NCBI GenBank assembly: GCA_944548615.1 | Contig: OX155972.1 | Location: forward strand, 2,221,625 to 2,285,624 | From: Micropterix aruncella | Taxonomy: Eukaryota > Arthropoda > Insecta > Lepidoptera > Micropterigidae | Reading direction: 5' to 3' | DNA length: 64,000 nt | Shown here: positions 9,746 through 22,515 of the stretch, one piece after another | How the letters are laid out: the number at the start of each line of letters is the position of its first letter | Numbering within the stretch: position 1 is the first letter of the stretch | Program-made: the position numbers and the translations under genes | Notes under the pieces: model-generated | Database searches by the model: none | Told to the model about the DNA's origin: nothing | The model's input: only the letters and a program-made list of their open reading frames with translations

Positions 9746-10489
9746 CAACACTGCTGTGCAGGGTTGGTCAGTGGCGCCCTCCTGTTGAAATCAATAATCG
9801 CCCAAGTCTTCCTCTTCAATGGTGGAAAATAAAAATAACGGCCGCCGTTCGCTGTTAGTGCGGCTTGCTCATTTTCAAAGGAAATGGCCCTATAATGCCT
9901 TTGGATCTTACGGTCACTCGTTGTCGGTGTATTGGTTTTTGAATGGGCACGTGTGGATTATCTGTGCCCCAAATACGGCTATTTTGTTTGTTCGCATAAA
10001 CTCGAAATAGCATTGTCCTGAAATGATACGAATAACTTAACATAACTTAACATAACCGAAATAACTGTGATATCCAAAAAATATTTCTGAATATGAGGGG
10101 TGGTGAGGAGTACTGGGGGAAGGTGTGGCATCGGTTGGATGTATATAGAAACAAGCGACCACGCAAATATTTGCTATTGTCTTATGTTTATTCGAATCGC
10201 CTCGGTCTACCCTACGCTGAATTTAGCTGCAGACTGGCCGGTCTTGCTGTCATCAGAGATAATAGCCATTTATTCAATAATATTCGTTACTTTAGAATTG
10301 GGAAATATTACAGGGGGATTTAGGCTGACGATCTCTATGGTGATAGGCAAATATAAATAGAAAGTCAGCGAAAGACATCGCTGAGATCAGGATAAGCACT
10401 TCAGCATTTACATCATACCCAATAGTCTAATGGTGGGTCCCAACGACGCCTGTTCAAAATTCGTCAAATCTACGTATGCATACCTGTCG
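9746..10489. other. No gene recognised
   Basis: Short open frames (9819-10010, 10093-10360) lack domains, do not recur and do not persuade. Confidence 0.5.
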
Positions 10490-11814
10490 GCCATCTTATG
10501 AGTAGGTACAGCATTTTTAACAAGTATCCAATGTGGACGACTCCTCTTGCGTGCTTTATAGCGGGAGTAATTGACTATCGTAATACCGATTTAGCCTAAA
10601 CATTCGTTTATAAAAGTAGCAATAAACCGAATGGTTTACGATCTGGACCTTAGTAAAATCTACATTATGTGATATTGGGCCCGATTGCGTTTCTTTGTGA
10701 ACTATAACTAAAATTAGTCCAAGCGAACGAGACGGAGCAATACGTTAGAGCTGAATAGAGCCATCTTATGAGTACAACATTTTAAACAAGTATCCAATGT
10801 GGACGACTCCTATTTCGTGCTTTACAGCGGGAGTAATTGACTATCGTAATACCGATTTAGCCTAAACATTCGTTTATAAAAGTAGCAATAAACCGAATGC
10901 TTTACGATCTGGACCTTAGTAAAATCTACATTATGTGATATTGGGCCCGATTGCGTTTCTTTGTGAACTATAACTAAAATTAGTCCAAGCGAACGAGACG
11001 GAGCAATACGTTAGAGCTGAATAGAGCCATCTTATGAGTACAACATTTTTAACAAGTATCCAATGTGGACGACTCCTCTTGCGTGCTTTACAGCGGGGGT
11101 AATTGACTATCGTAATACCGATTTAGCCTAAACATTCGTTTATAAAAGTAGCAATAAACCGAATGCTTTACGATCTGGACCTTAGCAAAATTTACATTAC
11201 GTGTTATTGGGCCCGATTTCGTTTCTTTGTGAACTATAACTAAAATTAGTCCACGAGACGGAGCAATACGTTAGAGCTGAATAGAGCCATCTTATGAGTA
11301 CAACATTTTTAACAAGTATCCAATGTGGACGACTCCTCTTGCGTGCTTTACAGCGGGAGTAATTGACTATCGTAATACCGATTTAGCCTAAACATTCGTT
11401 TATAAAAGTAGCAATAAACCGAATGCTTTACGATCTGGACCTTAGTAAAATCTACATTATGTGATATTGGGCCCGATTGCGTTTCTTTGTGAACTATAAC
11501 TAAAATTAGTCCAAGCGAACGAGACGGAGCAATACGTTAGAGCTGAATAGAGCCATCTTATGAGTACAACATTTTTAACAAGTATCCAATGTGGACACTC
11601 CTCTTGCGTGCTTTACAGCGGGAGTAATTGACTATCGTAATACCGATTTAGCCTAAATATTCGTTTATAAAAGTAGCAATAAACCGAATGCTTTACGATC
11701 TGGACCTTAGTAAAATCTACATTATGTGATATTGGGCCCGATTGCGTTTCTTTGTGAACTATAACTAAAATTAGTCCAAGCGAACGAGACGGAGCAATAC
11801 GTTAGAGCTGAATA
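10490..11814 (+). repeat. Tandem satellite, about 266 bp x 5
   Basis: Units begin with 'gccatcttatgagta' at 10490, 10760, 11026, 11286 and 11552 (lengths about 270, 266, 260, 266, 263) and end in 'acgttagagctgaat'. Copies are very similar, with a few indels and substitutions, suggesting recent expansion. No open frame spans a unit. The sequence 'gggcccgattgcgtttctttgtgaac...gcgaacgagacgg' inside each unit reappears inverted just outside the array. Confidence 0.92.
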
Positions 11815-11989
11815 TGAAACGAACGATCGTCGATAAATACTACCTGTCAAACTTATACTCGTCCGAATAAATTCGAGCATATTTCGTGCGGTGTAAGATT
11901 CAGATACATTGACCTTGGCGGGCAGTTTTAATGCGAAAAAGTGACAACCGGTTATCTCTAGCGTATTGCCCTGTCTCGTTCACACGGAC

Positions 11990-12060
11990 TAATTTCCGAT
12001 GTTAGTTCACGAAGAAGCGCAATCAAGCCCATTATATATTTTATATCTAATGGTTTTGTA
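11990..12060 (-). repeat. Diverged inverted copy of the satellite's 3' segment
   Basis: 'gtctcgttcacacggactaatttcc...gttcacgaagaagcgcaatcaagccca' is the reverse complement of the unit's 'gggcccgattgcg...cgagacgg' stretch with about 15-20% differences by eye. A further short inverted copy lies at 12277-12315. Confidence 0.65.
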
Positions 12061-12164
12061 TTATCATTGATTACATCGTGTATTAGATTGATCAATGCCG
12101 TACTACGTTTTAGCAGTTAGGATTTTACTACGAACCGCAACGTGTAGATGGCATCCATAGCTCT

Positions 12165-12260
12165 AAGGGTCCGTCCACATATTACGTAATCAGGTTTTCG
12201 GGATTTTTGACCCCCCCCCCCCCCCCTCCCCCATGTCAACAGACGTGAAGCTGTCGAAAA
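12165..12260. repeat. 'gtccgtccacatattacgtaa' repeat with C16 tract
   Basis: The phrase 'aagggtccgtccacatattacgtaa' and a following poly-C (12211-12226) resemble termini of a dispersed insect repeat that I have seen but cannot name. No second copy is in this window. Confidence 0.4.
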
Positions 12261-12432
12261 ATGCTATTTCGAAAAATTACAATATTAGTTCACAAAGAAA
12301 CGCAATCAGGACCATTGTGAGATTTATCTTACGAGTTCTTTTCATTTCAGTGCCTGTTTTATGTCATTGCACATATATTTTGACAGGGAAGCCGGGATAA
12401 CATACTAAATCTGTAACAGCACGGCGCGGCTG

Positions 12433-12717
12433 TTAACACGGCCCGGTGGCATAGTGGTTAGGTCGCCTGATCTTACATTGCAAGATCCCGGGATCGATTC
12501 CCGGCTGGGTCACCATTTTCCGGATCAAATTAAAGGAGTTGCATTTTCACTTCTATCGATCGAATGCAATAAGAAGACACACACTTACAGATATGTTACA
12601 CGCACACATACATATAACACGTCATAGTAGGGTTGGTTGTAAGAGATTGTCTTATGACAATAAACCTGCCCATTGTGACATTTTCACAATAAAGACTATA
12701 AACAAACAAACAAACAG
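12433..12717 (+). mobile_element. tRNA-derived SINE with LINE-like 3' tail
   Basis: The head 'ggcccggtggcatagtggttagg' fits a Pol III A box (TGGCATAGTGGTTAGG). 'gggatcgattcccgg' fits a B box 50 or so bases on. The body ends 'cacaataaagactataaacaaacaaacaaac', the same tail style as the LINE that ends at 17010 ('acaataaagcttttcaaacaaac'), suggesting that this LINE family mobilises it. A second head copy is at 47095-47166 on minus. Confidence 0.85.
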
Positions 12718-15559
12718 CGCCGTGTTTTTTTTTTTGGTAGTAGTCTTTGGTAGTAGTCTATAAAAAAGATACAAATTACATGTCACAGCTCCCCACTAAG
12801 GCTTTTGCCTTTTCAGTGGGTACTGGGTAACTAACAATCATGTGTTCATATCTGACTTATATTATCTATTACCTATTATACTTATATTAACTATGATAAC
12901 TTTTTACGTTAAGTAGATATATTGACTTCCTAACCTAACCTAAACTAACCTATATCTCCTATTATAATTAGCTGAATATACACTTATAAATATTTACAGC
13001 AGATAAAGTTTGAGAACCGCTGTTATGAACAATTTAATCCTACCCAAAAAAAATTAACAAACATCGTAGTTGCTGTAAAGTAATGGCATCAAAAAGGCTA
13101 AAAACAAAATAAATGATTATTTGAAAATCGAACTACGAATTCACTGCATTTGTTTTTGCTTTTGTTACTGTTCTGACATTTTTTTAAGGAATCTATCCTG
13201 GTATTCAATATTCAATATTAATGTGGTAGTTATCGAATAAACTAGCATTGTTAGTTTCCGAGATATGAAGATTGTAAGAGAAATTTCTTTTTTTTCGCGC
13301 TTGTGTCACGAATTATAAAAAAAGGTTAGTTTCCAGGGTTTTATATAACCTTTTTATGTCCCGAAACGTTGTTTATTTTTGATTTTGCAAAATTCTCAAA
13401 TTTTCATTGACAGCTGTCAGATGTCAATAACATTAGTGTTGCAATTATTGAAATAACCTAATAAAAAAAAATAACTAAATTTAAATAAATTTCAAGTATT
13501 AAATTATATTTCTAATTAAATAGAAAACACTACTTAAAATTTTACTTTTATTAGAATTTTTGGAAGTAAATCTACCATTTAAGCCATCATCGAGTAGACA
13601 CATTCGTGTTTTTGGTATTGATGAGTTGGCAAACCGAGATTCTGCCGGCATTCACTTCCTGTTTTCGGGGTCGGGGCTTGTGCTCTGCGGCTTCGCCGCG
13701 GAAGAACGAAAGTTTTTTTGGAGAGAGAGGAGAAAGAAAAAAAGAAGGGAATCACCCACTTTGAGTGCTGAAATAAATATGTAGTTCAAATTACCATTAA
13801 ACACAGAGTTTCGTTTCTTCTAATTTTTGTTGGAATTCTTTCGCGATCTCAATGATTCAGGTCGATTTTTTTTCATTTTTGTTCCAGTTTTTACTTGGGC
13901 ACGGCTGTATAGGCCTCAAAAATATTGAGAATCCTCCTAATCCATTTCGGTTAAGAGACGTCTGCCAATTTTATTGTCGACCTGTCATCACAGACCACAT
14001 TTTCAACGTTTAGTTTTACGGTTATTTTTTAAAAACCACATTTTCCTTACACATGGTTCGTTAAATTTAAATGCCTTGTGCGTAGTCTCGGGCCAGAAAG
14101 CGTAATTTCATGTAATAATCCACCGTTAGCAACTTTGTTCGATTTTTATAGCCAAAAATTGTGTTTTTTTTTCGTAATTCATTTCTTTTTTTAATATATG
14201 TAATTCTGCACTGAATTTTATTTATTTTAATTGCGGAAAAGCTACCTCTAGGCTAGATTATTAGAAAAGTGGTAAATACCCCCCCCCCCCCCCCGGAGAT
14301 TTTGTTCAGCTTTTATTATTTTTTTTTTGTAATTCTTTTTTTACTTGTTTCTTTGATTTTTTTTTAAAAATCGGTTGTCTGTAAAGTCGGTTTACTGACG
14401 ATAGTTGAACGTGACAACGTCATAAGAAAATACTGATGGAATGGTTGCATTTGAAGCAGTTTCATTTAAGATTCTGATATTGTTTATTACAAACACCCAA
14501 AAATATATGCTTTTATACTCACCGATTTGACTACAACATGTAAATGTATTATTGTATAGCAGTATAATTGTATCATTGTTTATTGTTTAATGTTTATTGT
14601 TTTTTTTAATTTGAAAGTTTGAAATCTCAAACTATTAAATAACGGCTTGAGAAGCGTTTGAGCACGCTGCGCCATCTATCTGTAGGTAATACGTCGTAAA
14701 TAAACAATATCAGCGACATTTTACCAACCGCTAGATAGCGCATCGTAATGATAGCTTTTCATACTTTTTTTTTTTTTTTAATAAAAGTTGCTTACTTTGT
14801 TGCACTTCGTTGTACCCACAAGAAAATTATCCGTTCAGTAATAACATTCCGTATATCAAGAATACATATAAAATTATGTCAAGAATTTAAATCAGTCTAG
14901 TGATTTTCATTCGTACTATTTTAGACTGAGGTTAGTAAATAATTCTTGTCGCAATCGATAGATGGCAGCATTTATATTGAATAATAAATATAATAAATGG
15001 AACGCCTCAGAGCGAGGTAACGCCGCATGAGTCATGTTTTTTCGTGCGTGCAGCCGCTCCATCGAATTATAAGACGTTGTCACGTCAAAAATTTAGTTTT
15101 TCATGTTTTCCTTTAAAAACGGGGTGGCACTATTTCTAAAGTAGTCTTTTCATAAATTCCCGTTATAAGAGTATGCCTGGATTCATTGCTCCCGATAGTA
15201 AATACTCCGTAAAACGATGTGTTTTTTGGGAATGTTAAATCAATAATATTTTTTTTTTGTGAAATGTTTTCATATATTATACGAGCTATACAGGCCTACG
15301 TGATTATATAGGTACGAAGATTCGTTCTTCGCCGAAAACAGCCTGTTTAATCGAGTTACTCTGTGATTCATTAATCATTTTCGCTCCAGTCAGAAACAGA
15401 AGGTTTTCCTGTTCCTTCACCTATAATAAATTTACTCGGTTAAACAGTAATTAATTGTTTAATTATCTTTACTAGGAATTTTGCTAACCAATATGCAATA
15501 TTTGTTATTACGATAGGTCTTTAGGAAAGAAATACGTTACTGTTGGTAAGGGTCTGCTC
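12718..15559. other. 2.8-kb stretch without a recognised gene
   Basis: AT-rich sequence with homopolymers, including C16 at 14279-14294 and several T9-T13 runs. The 74-codon frame at 13560-13784 is not recognised and not supported by composition. Two 'gcgccatctat' words typical of insect transposon ends occur at about 14665 and 14950, but no full element could be delimited. Confidence 0.5.
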
Positions 15560-16260
15560 ATTGATGAATCTTCGCATCCTCTCAAGTAAGGGAGGTCAGT
15601 CGTAAGGTCTTTGCAAGTCTCCATTATTAAACGGGTTCAGAATCACCTACCTCTTTGTATTGTAGAGTGCCCCCCAGAAGTACCCGAGTTTCTCGTTTGT
15701 TTCACATGCCCAGATGCAATACAAACCACTTCAGCAACTCTACTATGATACGGTTACTCAGCTCTTTTAATAACAGGTTTAATGACCTTGACATTTTTTC
15801 TCTGGACAGGAAGCCTTTTCTTCACGCAGTCGAAGAAAAGCTCAGGAACGATAATTAATTTAAATATTTATAAAATACGCACTACTTATTACTTTATTAT
15901 ATACAATGTATTTATGTGTGTATGCATGTTTATATGTATATATATGTCAATAGTATACGTATGTATGGCCATTTATGAACGTATATTACATATATCTAGT
16001 GTTATAACAATCTCTCCCTTCCATTTTCGTTCCCCTATTGTACTTATACATTTAAATTTAGAAATGCTTCTTTTTACTTTTTCCTTTTTTATTGAAAAAA
16101 AAAGGTTATAAAATTATTATCTTTTAAATAGGTGCTTTATATTATTTGCTAATTTGAAATGTATTAATGGCAATATTAATGTTAATTTATAAAATGTTCT
16201 TGTATAAAATGAATATGCTGTATACATTTAGCTAATAAAAATAAAAATAAAATAAAGTAT
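15560..16260 (+). pseudogene. LINE ORF2 tail and 3' UTR (family L-54)
   Basis: Frame 15655-15858 reads ...RSTRVSRLFHMPRCNTNHFSNSTMIRLL...FNDLDIFSL. It aligns with the 54662-55075 minus-strand tail (RRTRHPRVFNVP, HTNQARNST, FQELDIFSM). A GT-rich, then AT-rich 3' UTR ends in an (AATAA)n-type tail at about 16225-16258. The 5' part is missing. Confidence 0.7.
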
Positions 16261-16262
16261 TA

Positions 16263-17010
16263 AACGCCGAATGGCACAATCTTTTCTTTTAACGATAATT
16301 AACTACGCTGATGTGGCCTACCAAGAGGCGAATGAAGAACTACTCGATAAGCTAGAAAGGATTCAAAACGCGTGATTCGCTTTGTTTATTCCCTGAAGAA
16401 GTTTGATCACATATCGACCTTTCGCAGGCAAATAGAGTGGCTTCATATTAGACGATATCGGGATTTTCACATACTCGCCCTACTCTTCTGTGTACTACAG
16501 TCAAACAGGTCTACTTATTTGTATAATTTCTTCTCGCCGCTTTCATCCCATGGCCTTCCATTGCGCTCTCAGGAAAATCTATTACTGGCTATAACTCAGC
16601 ATTCATTAACTTTCATATACAGGTCTTTTGTAGTGCAGGCGATTCTGGAATTCTGGAATGGAATTTGCACTCTGGAATTCCGTGCCTTTGCCTATAAGAC
16701 AACTTGTAAACCTGAGCGGGTCTAAAAAAGAGACACTTACTCAACTGATCATTACCCCCTCCCTTCCCGCCTTCTTGGCTTGTCTTTATATTCCCTTGCT
16801 CTCATCTATTACTACGTTACTAATCACTATTTTATATTCTTTATCATGACTTACTTAAGTGTATTCATTTATGACTCCTTTTACAAGTCAATTTGCCCAC
16901 ATACACCTTTAGTCACAATAACCCTGGCGGTATGGCCGGAAGATATTGACACTTAACAATAGGCCCACCACATTGTACTCTGTGTGTACAATAAAGCTTT
17001 TCAAACAAAC
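16263..17010 (+). pseudogene. Jockey-like LINE ORF2 tail with frameshifts
   Basis: Translation gives YADVAYQEANEELLDKLERIQNA. A one-base deletion then shifts frame to IRFVYSLKKFDHISTFRRQIEWL and SSHGLPLRSQENLLLAITQH, followed by FVVQAI...WNS. A short duplication around 'ttctggaattctggaatgg' shifts the frame again. This is the well-known lepidopteran LINE tail 'KLQ/ERLQN.CIRFIF.LRKYDHVS..R..L.WLP'. The tail 'acaataaagcttttcaaacaaac' closes it at 17010. Confidence 0.8.
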
Positions 17011-17029
17011 AAGCTGTAAATATAACTTA

Positions 17030-17105
17030 ATTTTTTACTTTCTCGACCTACCAACCAATAAGAGGGAAAGTATTGTGAATGCCGCATTTTCTACATGAAG
17101 GCCTA
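17030..17105 (+). repeat. 'tactttctcg..accaacc..agagggaaagtattgtgaa' repeat
   Basis: The same block occurs at 53850-53900 and 56790-56840, in each case followed by 'gcg...aagacggaaat'-like sequence at the latter two. It is non-coding and of unknown class. Confidence 0.6.
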
Positions 17106-17509
17106 ACTATCTAGTTTACGTAAACTCACTTAAACTCAATAATTTAACCAATGATAACAATAATAAAATTCATTTATCAGTGACATCTATCGGATTTCTC
17201 TATATACTGATTAGTCCATCTGAGCTATAAAGTGCCTAGTTATGCTGTATTGAATGCCTGTACTGAAGTGCCTAGTTATTCTATGCGAAACCTGTATACC
17301 AAAGTGAAAACTGACATCTTTATGTAAATAATATTAATATAATAAGAGCTATTATTTCAAAATTCGTTTGTTATTATATCATTATTTTATTTCGTGATAG
17401 GACCGTATATGCGTGTTAAAAGCGCCATTTATAATGCTCCCCGATACTGCTATACCACGAACGCCGCCATATTGAATATAAAACAAGAATAATAAATATT
17501 TGGAACGAT
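17106..17509. other. Spacer carrying the second copy of the 8505-8690 repeat
   Basis: 17300-17490 matches 8505-8670. Nothing else is recognised between the short repeat and the LINE. Confidence 0.55.
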
Positions 17510-20500
17510 ATGCAGACAAATAATATCAATTTACTACATATTAACCGTTTCAAACTTGCAAGCTACTTTTGTCGAAAAGATCACATAAGAGGCTGTAGCT
17601 GTGTCATGGTTAAAAATGAGATAAATGTCAAAACCAGGGATGATATAACATCATTATCCATAGAACGAAACACGGAAATATCCTGTGTAGAAATTACACA
17701 ACAGAAATGTGTCATTGTTTGTATTTATAGGGTCCCGAACAGTGACTTTAACGTGTTCATGTCTTGCCTTGAATCGATTATGGACAAACTCTCAATCTCC
17801 TCCAAGCTGATTGTGGTGTGTGGTGATTTTTATGTTAATATCCTAGAAAACTCAGGCAATAGCAATAAGCTAAGAGACTCTTTTACATCATGTGGCTTTA
17901 CAATGGCATTTAATACTCCAACCAGGATTAATGGACTCAGTGCGACCTGCATCGATAACATATTTTTTAGAACGGCAATTTTTTGCACTATTGATAATGT
18001 AATTATACTTTTTTCTGACCATAATGCTCAGATGATCCACTTAGAATCAAATTTGACGAACCCAAATAGTAAACATGTGTGGAAAATACAATTCGGCTTT
18101 AACGCTATTAACTCATTTATTAGACTATTAACTAAAGAATGCTTTACTACTGATTCATCAGACCCAAATTCTGACTATGACAATTTTATAAAAAAAAATA
18201 ATCGTCATTTTGAAGCTTGTTTTCCCTCTAAATACAGACTAGTGTCAACAAAAGGAGGTACGCCTTCTTGGATTAATAATGAGCTTATAAGCGATCTAGG
18301 AAAACTTCAAATTCTGCAGGATAATTTAATTCAAAACACAAATTCATTATGGACTATTATACGAACTGTAAACAAAAATATGACAAAGCAATAGTAGCGG
18401 CTAAGAAAAATACTATAGAAGAAGAGATTAAGCAGTCGAATAACAAAACAAAAACTATGTGGAGTATCATCAATAGAGAGGGGAGAAATATTTCAAGTAA
18501 GGCAAATGAACCTATTCAATTACTTCACAATGGTTCTAAATCTAAAGTCTCTGATCCTACAGAAACGGCAAATATACTCAATGAATATTTTATAAACGCT
18601 GTTAAACGCATGACAAATTCTCCTAGTTTACCGTCTTCAACAATTGTAGGTGAGATACCAGCATCAATACTGTTGCATCCTATAACTTCCATTGAATTTG
18701 ATAAGGCCTTGAATGGCATTAAAACAAAAACATCAATGGGCACACTCGATTAAATTAATAAAGAATATAGCACCAACGATTTCCAACACCTTGAGGTCTA
18801 TTTTTAATAATTGTATGAAATAAAGCGTGTTCCCAAATCTAATGAAAAAAGCAAAGATAGTAACAGTTTTTAAAAAAGGGAACAAAACTGATCATGAAAA
18901 TTACAGGCCAATTTCACTGCTTCCAGCTTTTTCCAAAATTTTCGAAAAAAAAATATATAACAGGCTATATCTATTCGCAAATAAATTCGATATGCTAAAT
19001 AAATATCAATATGGTTTTAGGAAGAATATGTCCACCACCTCGGCGATTTCGGAGATGGTAAATTTTATCACCGACACTTTTGAAAATTCTTCCCAACCCG
19101 TGGCAGTTTTTTGTGATCTATCCAAAGCGTTTGATTCGGTTGACCACGAAATACTGCTCAATAAGTTAAACAGTTATGGGATTCGGGACAAAGCCAATAA
19201 TATGATGAAATCCTACCTAACAGGCAGGTCACAGGTAGTAGAAATAGATGGATTTAGATCTACACATCAACCGATATCCTGCGGAGTTCCCCAGGGATCG
19301 ATTCTTGGTCCATTATTATTTTTATTTTTTATTAATGATGTAGGCAATTGCTTGCCCGCCTAGACCAAAACCTTGCTCTATGCGAATGATACAAGTGTCC
19401 TGTTTCGCGATAACAATCTTAACGACCTAATGACCAATTTCAATCATGCGTTAAACCTAGCAAGTTCATGGTTCACAGAGAATAATCTATTGCTTAATTA
19501 ATGCAAAAAAACCGTAACTATGCACTTCTCCTCAAAATATAAATCGTCTGCTATACCATTCAATATAACTCTAAACAACAGTACTCTAGAATAAAGCAAA
19601 TCGACAAAGTTCCTAGGTATCATGATCGATCATCATCTTACCTGGAACATCTATATTAATGAACTAGTGCGCTTTCTTCGGCAATATATGCGATAAAATA
19701 AAAAAATCTTAGCTGGCGAAATCGCTGCAATAACTGCGTATCATGCCTGTTTCCATTCTAAAATGACCTATGGTATACTGATATGGGGGAATGCCACAGA
19801 TAGTTCCAGGGTTTTCATTTTACAGAAAAGTGCAGTGAGAGTAATTGCACTTGCAATTGCAGACAGGCACTGCGAACCATATTTTCTTAAGTACAAAATA
19901 CTGACTTTTACGTCTGAATATATTTTTAAATGTCTACTATATGCTAAATCCAAATATTAATGAACAAGGGGTAAACGGGAATATGCACTCCCACAATACA
20001 CGCAGACGTGATGACGTTCCTTCCTAAAGTACGCCTTACGCAGACACAAAAGTCCTTTGGATATTTGAGCTATAAGCTCTATAACCAGCTACCACTCTCC
20101 ACGAGAAAGATGGAAGCAAAGGCGTTTAAAAGATGTATTAAACAAAAGCTGCAATCCACACAGGCTTTCTCTAAGCTGGGTGATTTTTTTGAGCATGCCA
20201 ATTCTTTCAAATGGGAATAACATTAATATGTAACTTTCAGGTACGTCATTTTAGTTCTTATTGTTTAATAATAATATTATGAATTTAATATTTAATATGT
20301 AGATTACAATGTGTAATGTAACATACCTGATCATATACATTGTTTTTTCCAATTTTGTTTTGATACTTTCTATTGTGTGATTATTTTTTGTATAAAGTGC
20401 GTAAGATGACTATTAATATTCTTATAATAATTATCTATTTTATATGTATGCTCATGTACATGGATTGAGCTCTATTTTTTTTTAATTTTATTTGTTTGCC

Positions 20501-20660
20501 TTGTAAAGCCAACTTTAGCCAACGCTATTGTCGAATTAATATTTATGCTTTAATAGTAGCAACTGACGAATTTTAATATGCGATAATTAGCTTTAATTTA
20601 TAATTCATGATTTTATTGTATATTCTGAATGAATAAAGTGAATACTGAATACTGAATCAG
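17500..20660 (+). mobile_element. CR1-like LINE, ORF2 mostly present but inactivated
   Basis: Contains endonuclease, linker, reverse transcriptase and tail in order, a 3' UTR, and the terminus 'gaataaagtgaatactgaatactgaat' (octamer-like repeats typical of CR1-group elements). No ORF1 was found upstream, so it is probably 5'-truncated just at the start of the endonuclease. Confidence 0.8.
17510..20220 (+). pseudogene. LINE ORF2: APE-type endonuclease plus reverse transcriptase, broken
   Basis: Endonuclease motifs are GCSCVMVKNE, VCIYRVPNSD, VVCGDFYVNIL, TCIDNIFF and SDHNAQMIHL (17510-18180). The reverse transcriptase has ENYRPISLLPAFSKIFEK, YQYGFRKNMSTTSA, FCDLSKAFDSVDHEILL and CGVPQGSILGPLLFL. 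The catalytic box at 19378-19392 reads LYAND instead of YADD, so a metal-binding Asp is Asn. Breaks include the frame change near 18390, a stop at 18751, TAG at 19361 and TAA at 19499. The tail resumes at 19763-19960 (TYGILIWGNATDSSRVFILQKSAVR) and 20008-20220. Confidence 0.85.
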
Positions 20661-21992
20661 TGCCAATTAATCGCTATTTCGTAGTAAAATCTTAGCTGCT
20701 AAATCATACTATGGCATTGAATACTCTAATACCCTATATAATCAATGGTATTGTAGGTATCATTTTATACCCAGAATGAAGGGATTGTCTAAATTTTTCA
20801 TACGACAAAAAATCGTTGCGGAAGCGTTCTCGCAGCAAATCATCCATAGGTACCTATATTAGGTAGATATACCCTCAGATACAAATACGTTGACTCCACA
20901 TACCCTTTGCTCGTAAATCATGTGACAGAGAGATCAATATACAGTATACAGTATGCGAGAGAAAAGCGCGCCAATATTCTTCGAGGCAGCTCTCACACTG
21001 GAAACGGTCGGCTATCTGCCAGCAGACTGCGACCAAACTACTACTGGCCATCTTTCAGTAGTGGTTTTGAAGTGGTCATTTTCGAGCGCGAAAGGCCCAC
21101 CTAGGGGATCATATTATATCGATGCAGTAGATGCCCAACATGGCTTCCTCCATCAACTGTTGCACGATTTTCAATAAAACAAAACAAAACAGTTTTAAAT
21201 TTATATTTTAATTTCACGATTGTAATTCTATATTATCACACATAATAGTTTTTAATATCGAATTAATTTAAAAAACTAAAACATTTACAAAATCGACAAA
21301 TAAATACGAGCATTTTAAGTACAATTGTTTTGAAAAACGTATAATAAATTCTAACCTATAATAATAATAATGGAAGACTCAATTTTAAACTCATACATTT
21401 CAAACAGTGCCACTTCACTGGATCCGTGGAGTTCATACAGACGCATAGATTCAAAAATACTGAAATATGAGTCCCTGTATGTATACGTACGATGTATACA
21501 AAAGTGAATCAAATATAAACCGGAGTTTTGTCAGCCCTAAATCCTCTTTAAAAAACCCATTGGTACACACCCCATCTCTTTGAAGCTGTTTTAAAATGAG
21601 TGGTGTTTTAAAATGGTGGTGTTTTAAAATAATTTGCTTAATGAGGCAAAGAAAGATGGTGGTGATATGTAGAGTCCCTAGAATGAATTGCTCCATACCT
21701 AAAAAACAGGTTGCTAATAGTAAATAAAACAGGTATATAGGTTGCAAAAGTAAATAAAATAAGTGAAATTACTCATCAGAAACGAATTTTTCACAAAGCA
21801 AATACAGCCCTATCTCTTGTGTTCAATTTATTTATCTTGCAATAATTTTAAGGAAGCTAAATGTATAAAACATACACTCCCAATAAATGTTAAACCAGTT
21901 GATATAAATTTAATATTAATTAATGATAAACTTGAACTGTTTGATAAGTAATATTAGACTATAAAATGCAATGGATCTCACATATCACATAT
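20661..21992. other. No gene recognised
   Basis: 20945-21195 is moderately GC-rich and ends in 'aataaaacaaaacaaaacag', like a SINE or LINE 3' end, but no A/B boxes or known protein were found. 'gtggtgttttaaaat' is tandemly repeated at 21600-21630. The 98-codon minus frame 21451-21747 has no recognisable feature. Confidence 0.45.
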
Positions 21993-22343
21993 CACAGTAC
22001 CTATACCAGACAACAGCTTCTCTTACAACAAAATTGAAATCGAAGCAATCGACGTCCCGGGTCTTAAAGCTACCACAAATCGTAAGACGATTACTTGACA
22101 TTGTTCCACAGGCATCATCCGCACCACTCCGCGCCGAGGGGCCGAGTTGTCGTTGAACAAAATTCGCAGAAGCAATCAAGCATATGCACCAAATGGCGCA
22201 TCGAACGAAAGATCAGATATTCAAACGTTCGAGAAATTCCATAGCCCCCACCCGGGTAACGCATGAGCAACGGCGTTTGGCGGAACGTATCATCGCATCG
22301 CCCTGTCACTCGAGAGTGCGCTTACTGCTCTCTCGGTATACTA
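21993..22343. mobile_element. Diverged MITE of the CAGTATACCA family, copy 3
   Basis: The left end 'cagtacctataccaga(ca)acagcttctc' and the inner block 'acaaaattgaaatc(g/a)aagc' match 54026-54070. The right end 'ctctcggtatact' keeps a partial TIR (22335-22342). The interior has drifted and gained sequence. Confidence 0.6.
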
Positions 22344-22359
22344 AGCATATATAAAACTT

Positions 22360-22515
22360 AGCTGGTCGATCTGAATGCAGATTTTGTTATCAAGAAAATC
22401 AGGCATTTGACCGACGTGAAAACGGCTCGACTGGTTACATGCTACTTCAGCTAGTTACATGACTTTATATTATATGGTATACTACTATGGGGAATAGCTG
22501 CTGATGTTCAAGATT
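22360..22515 (+). pseudogene. Short LINE reverse-transcriptase remnant
   Basis: Reads ADFVIKKIRHLTDVKTARLVTCYF and, after a shift, YGILLWGIAADVQ, matching the 'R.lr.L.d..T.R.vYfayf.s.LsYGIllWG' region of CR1-type LINE ORF2. No other part of the element is present. Confidence 0.6.

Noticed and set aside
10490..11814. CRISPR-like array
   Set aside because: The whole 266-bp unit repeats with no unique spacers; it is a eukaryotic satellite.
12433..12514. A functional tRNA gene
   Set aside because: A and B boxes are present, but stems do not fold into a proper cloverleaf with a T33 anticodon loop, and a long body with an AAAC tail plus a second copy mark it as a SINE.
21451..21747. Hydrophobic 98-residue minus-strand protein
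   Set aside because: AT-rich composition gives Leu/Ile runs by chance; no conserved motif, no second copy.
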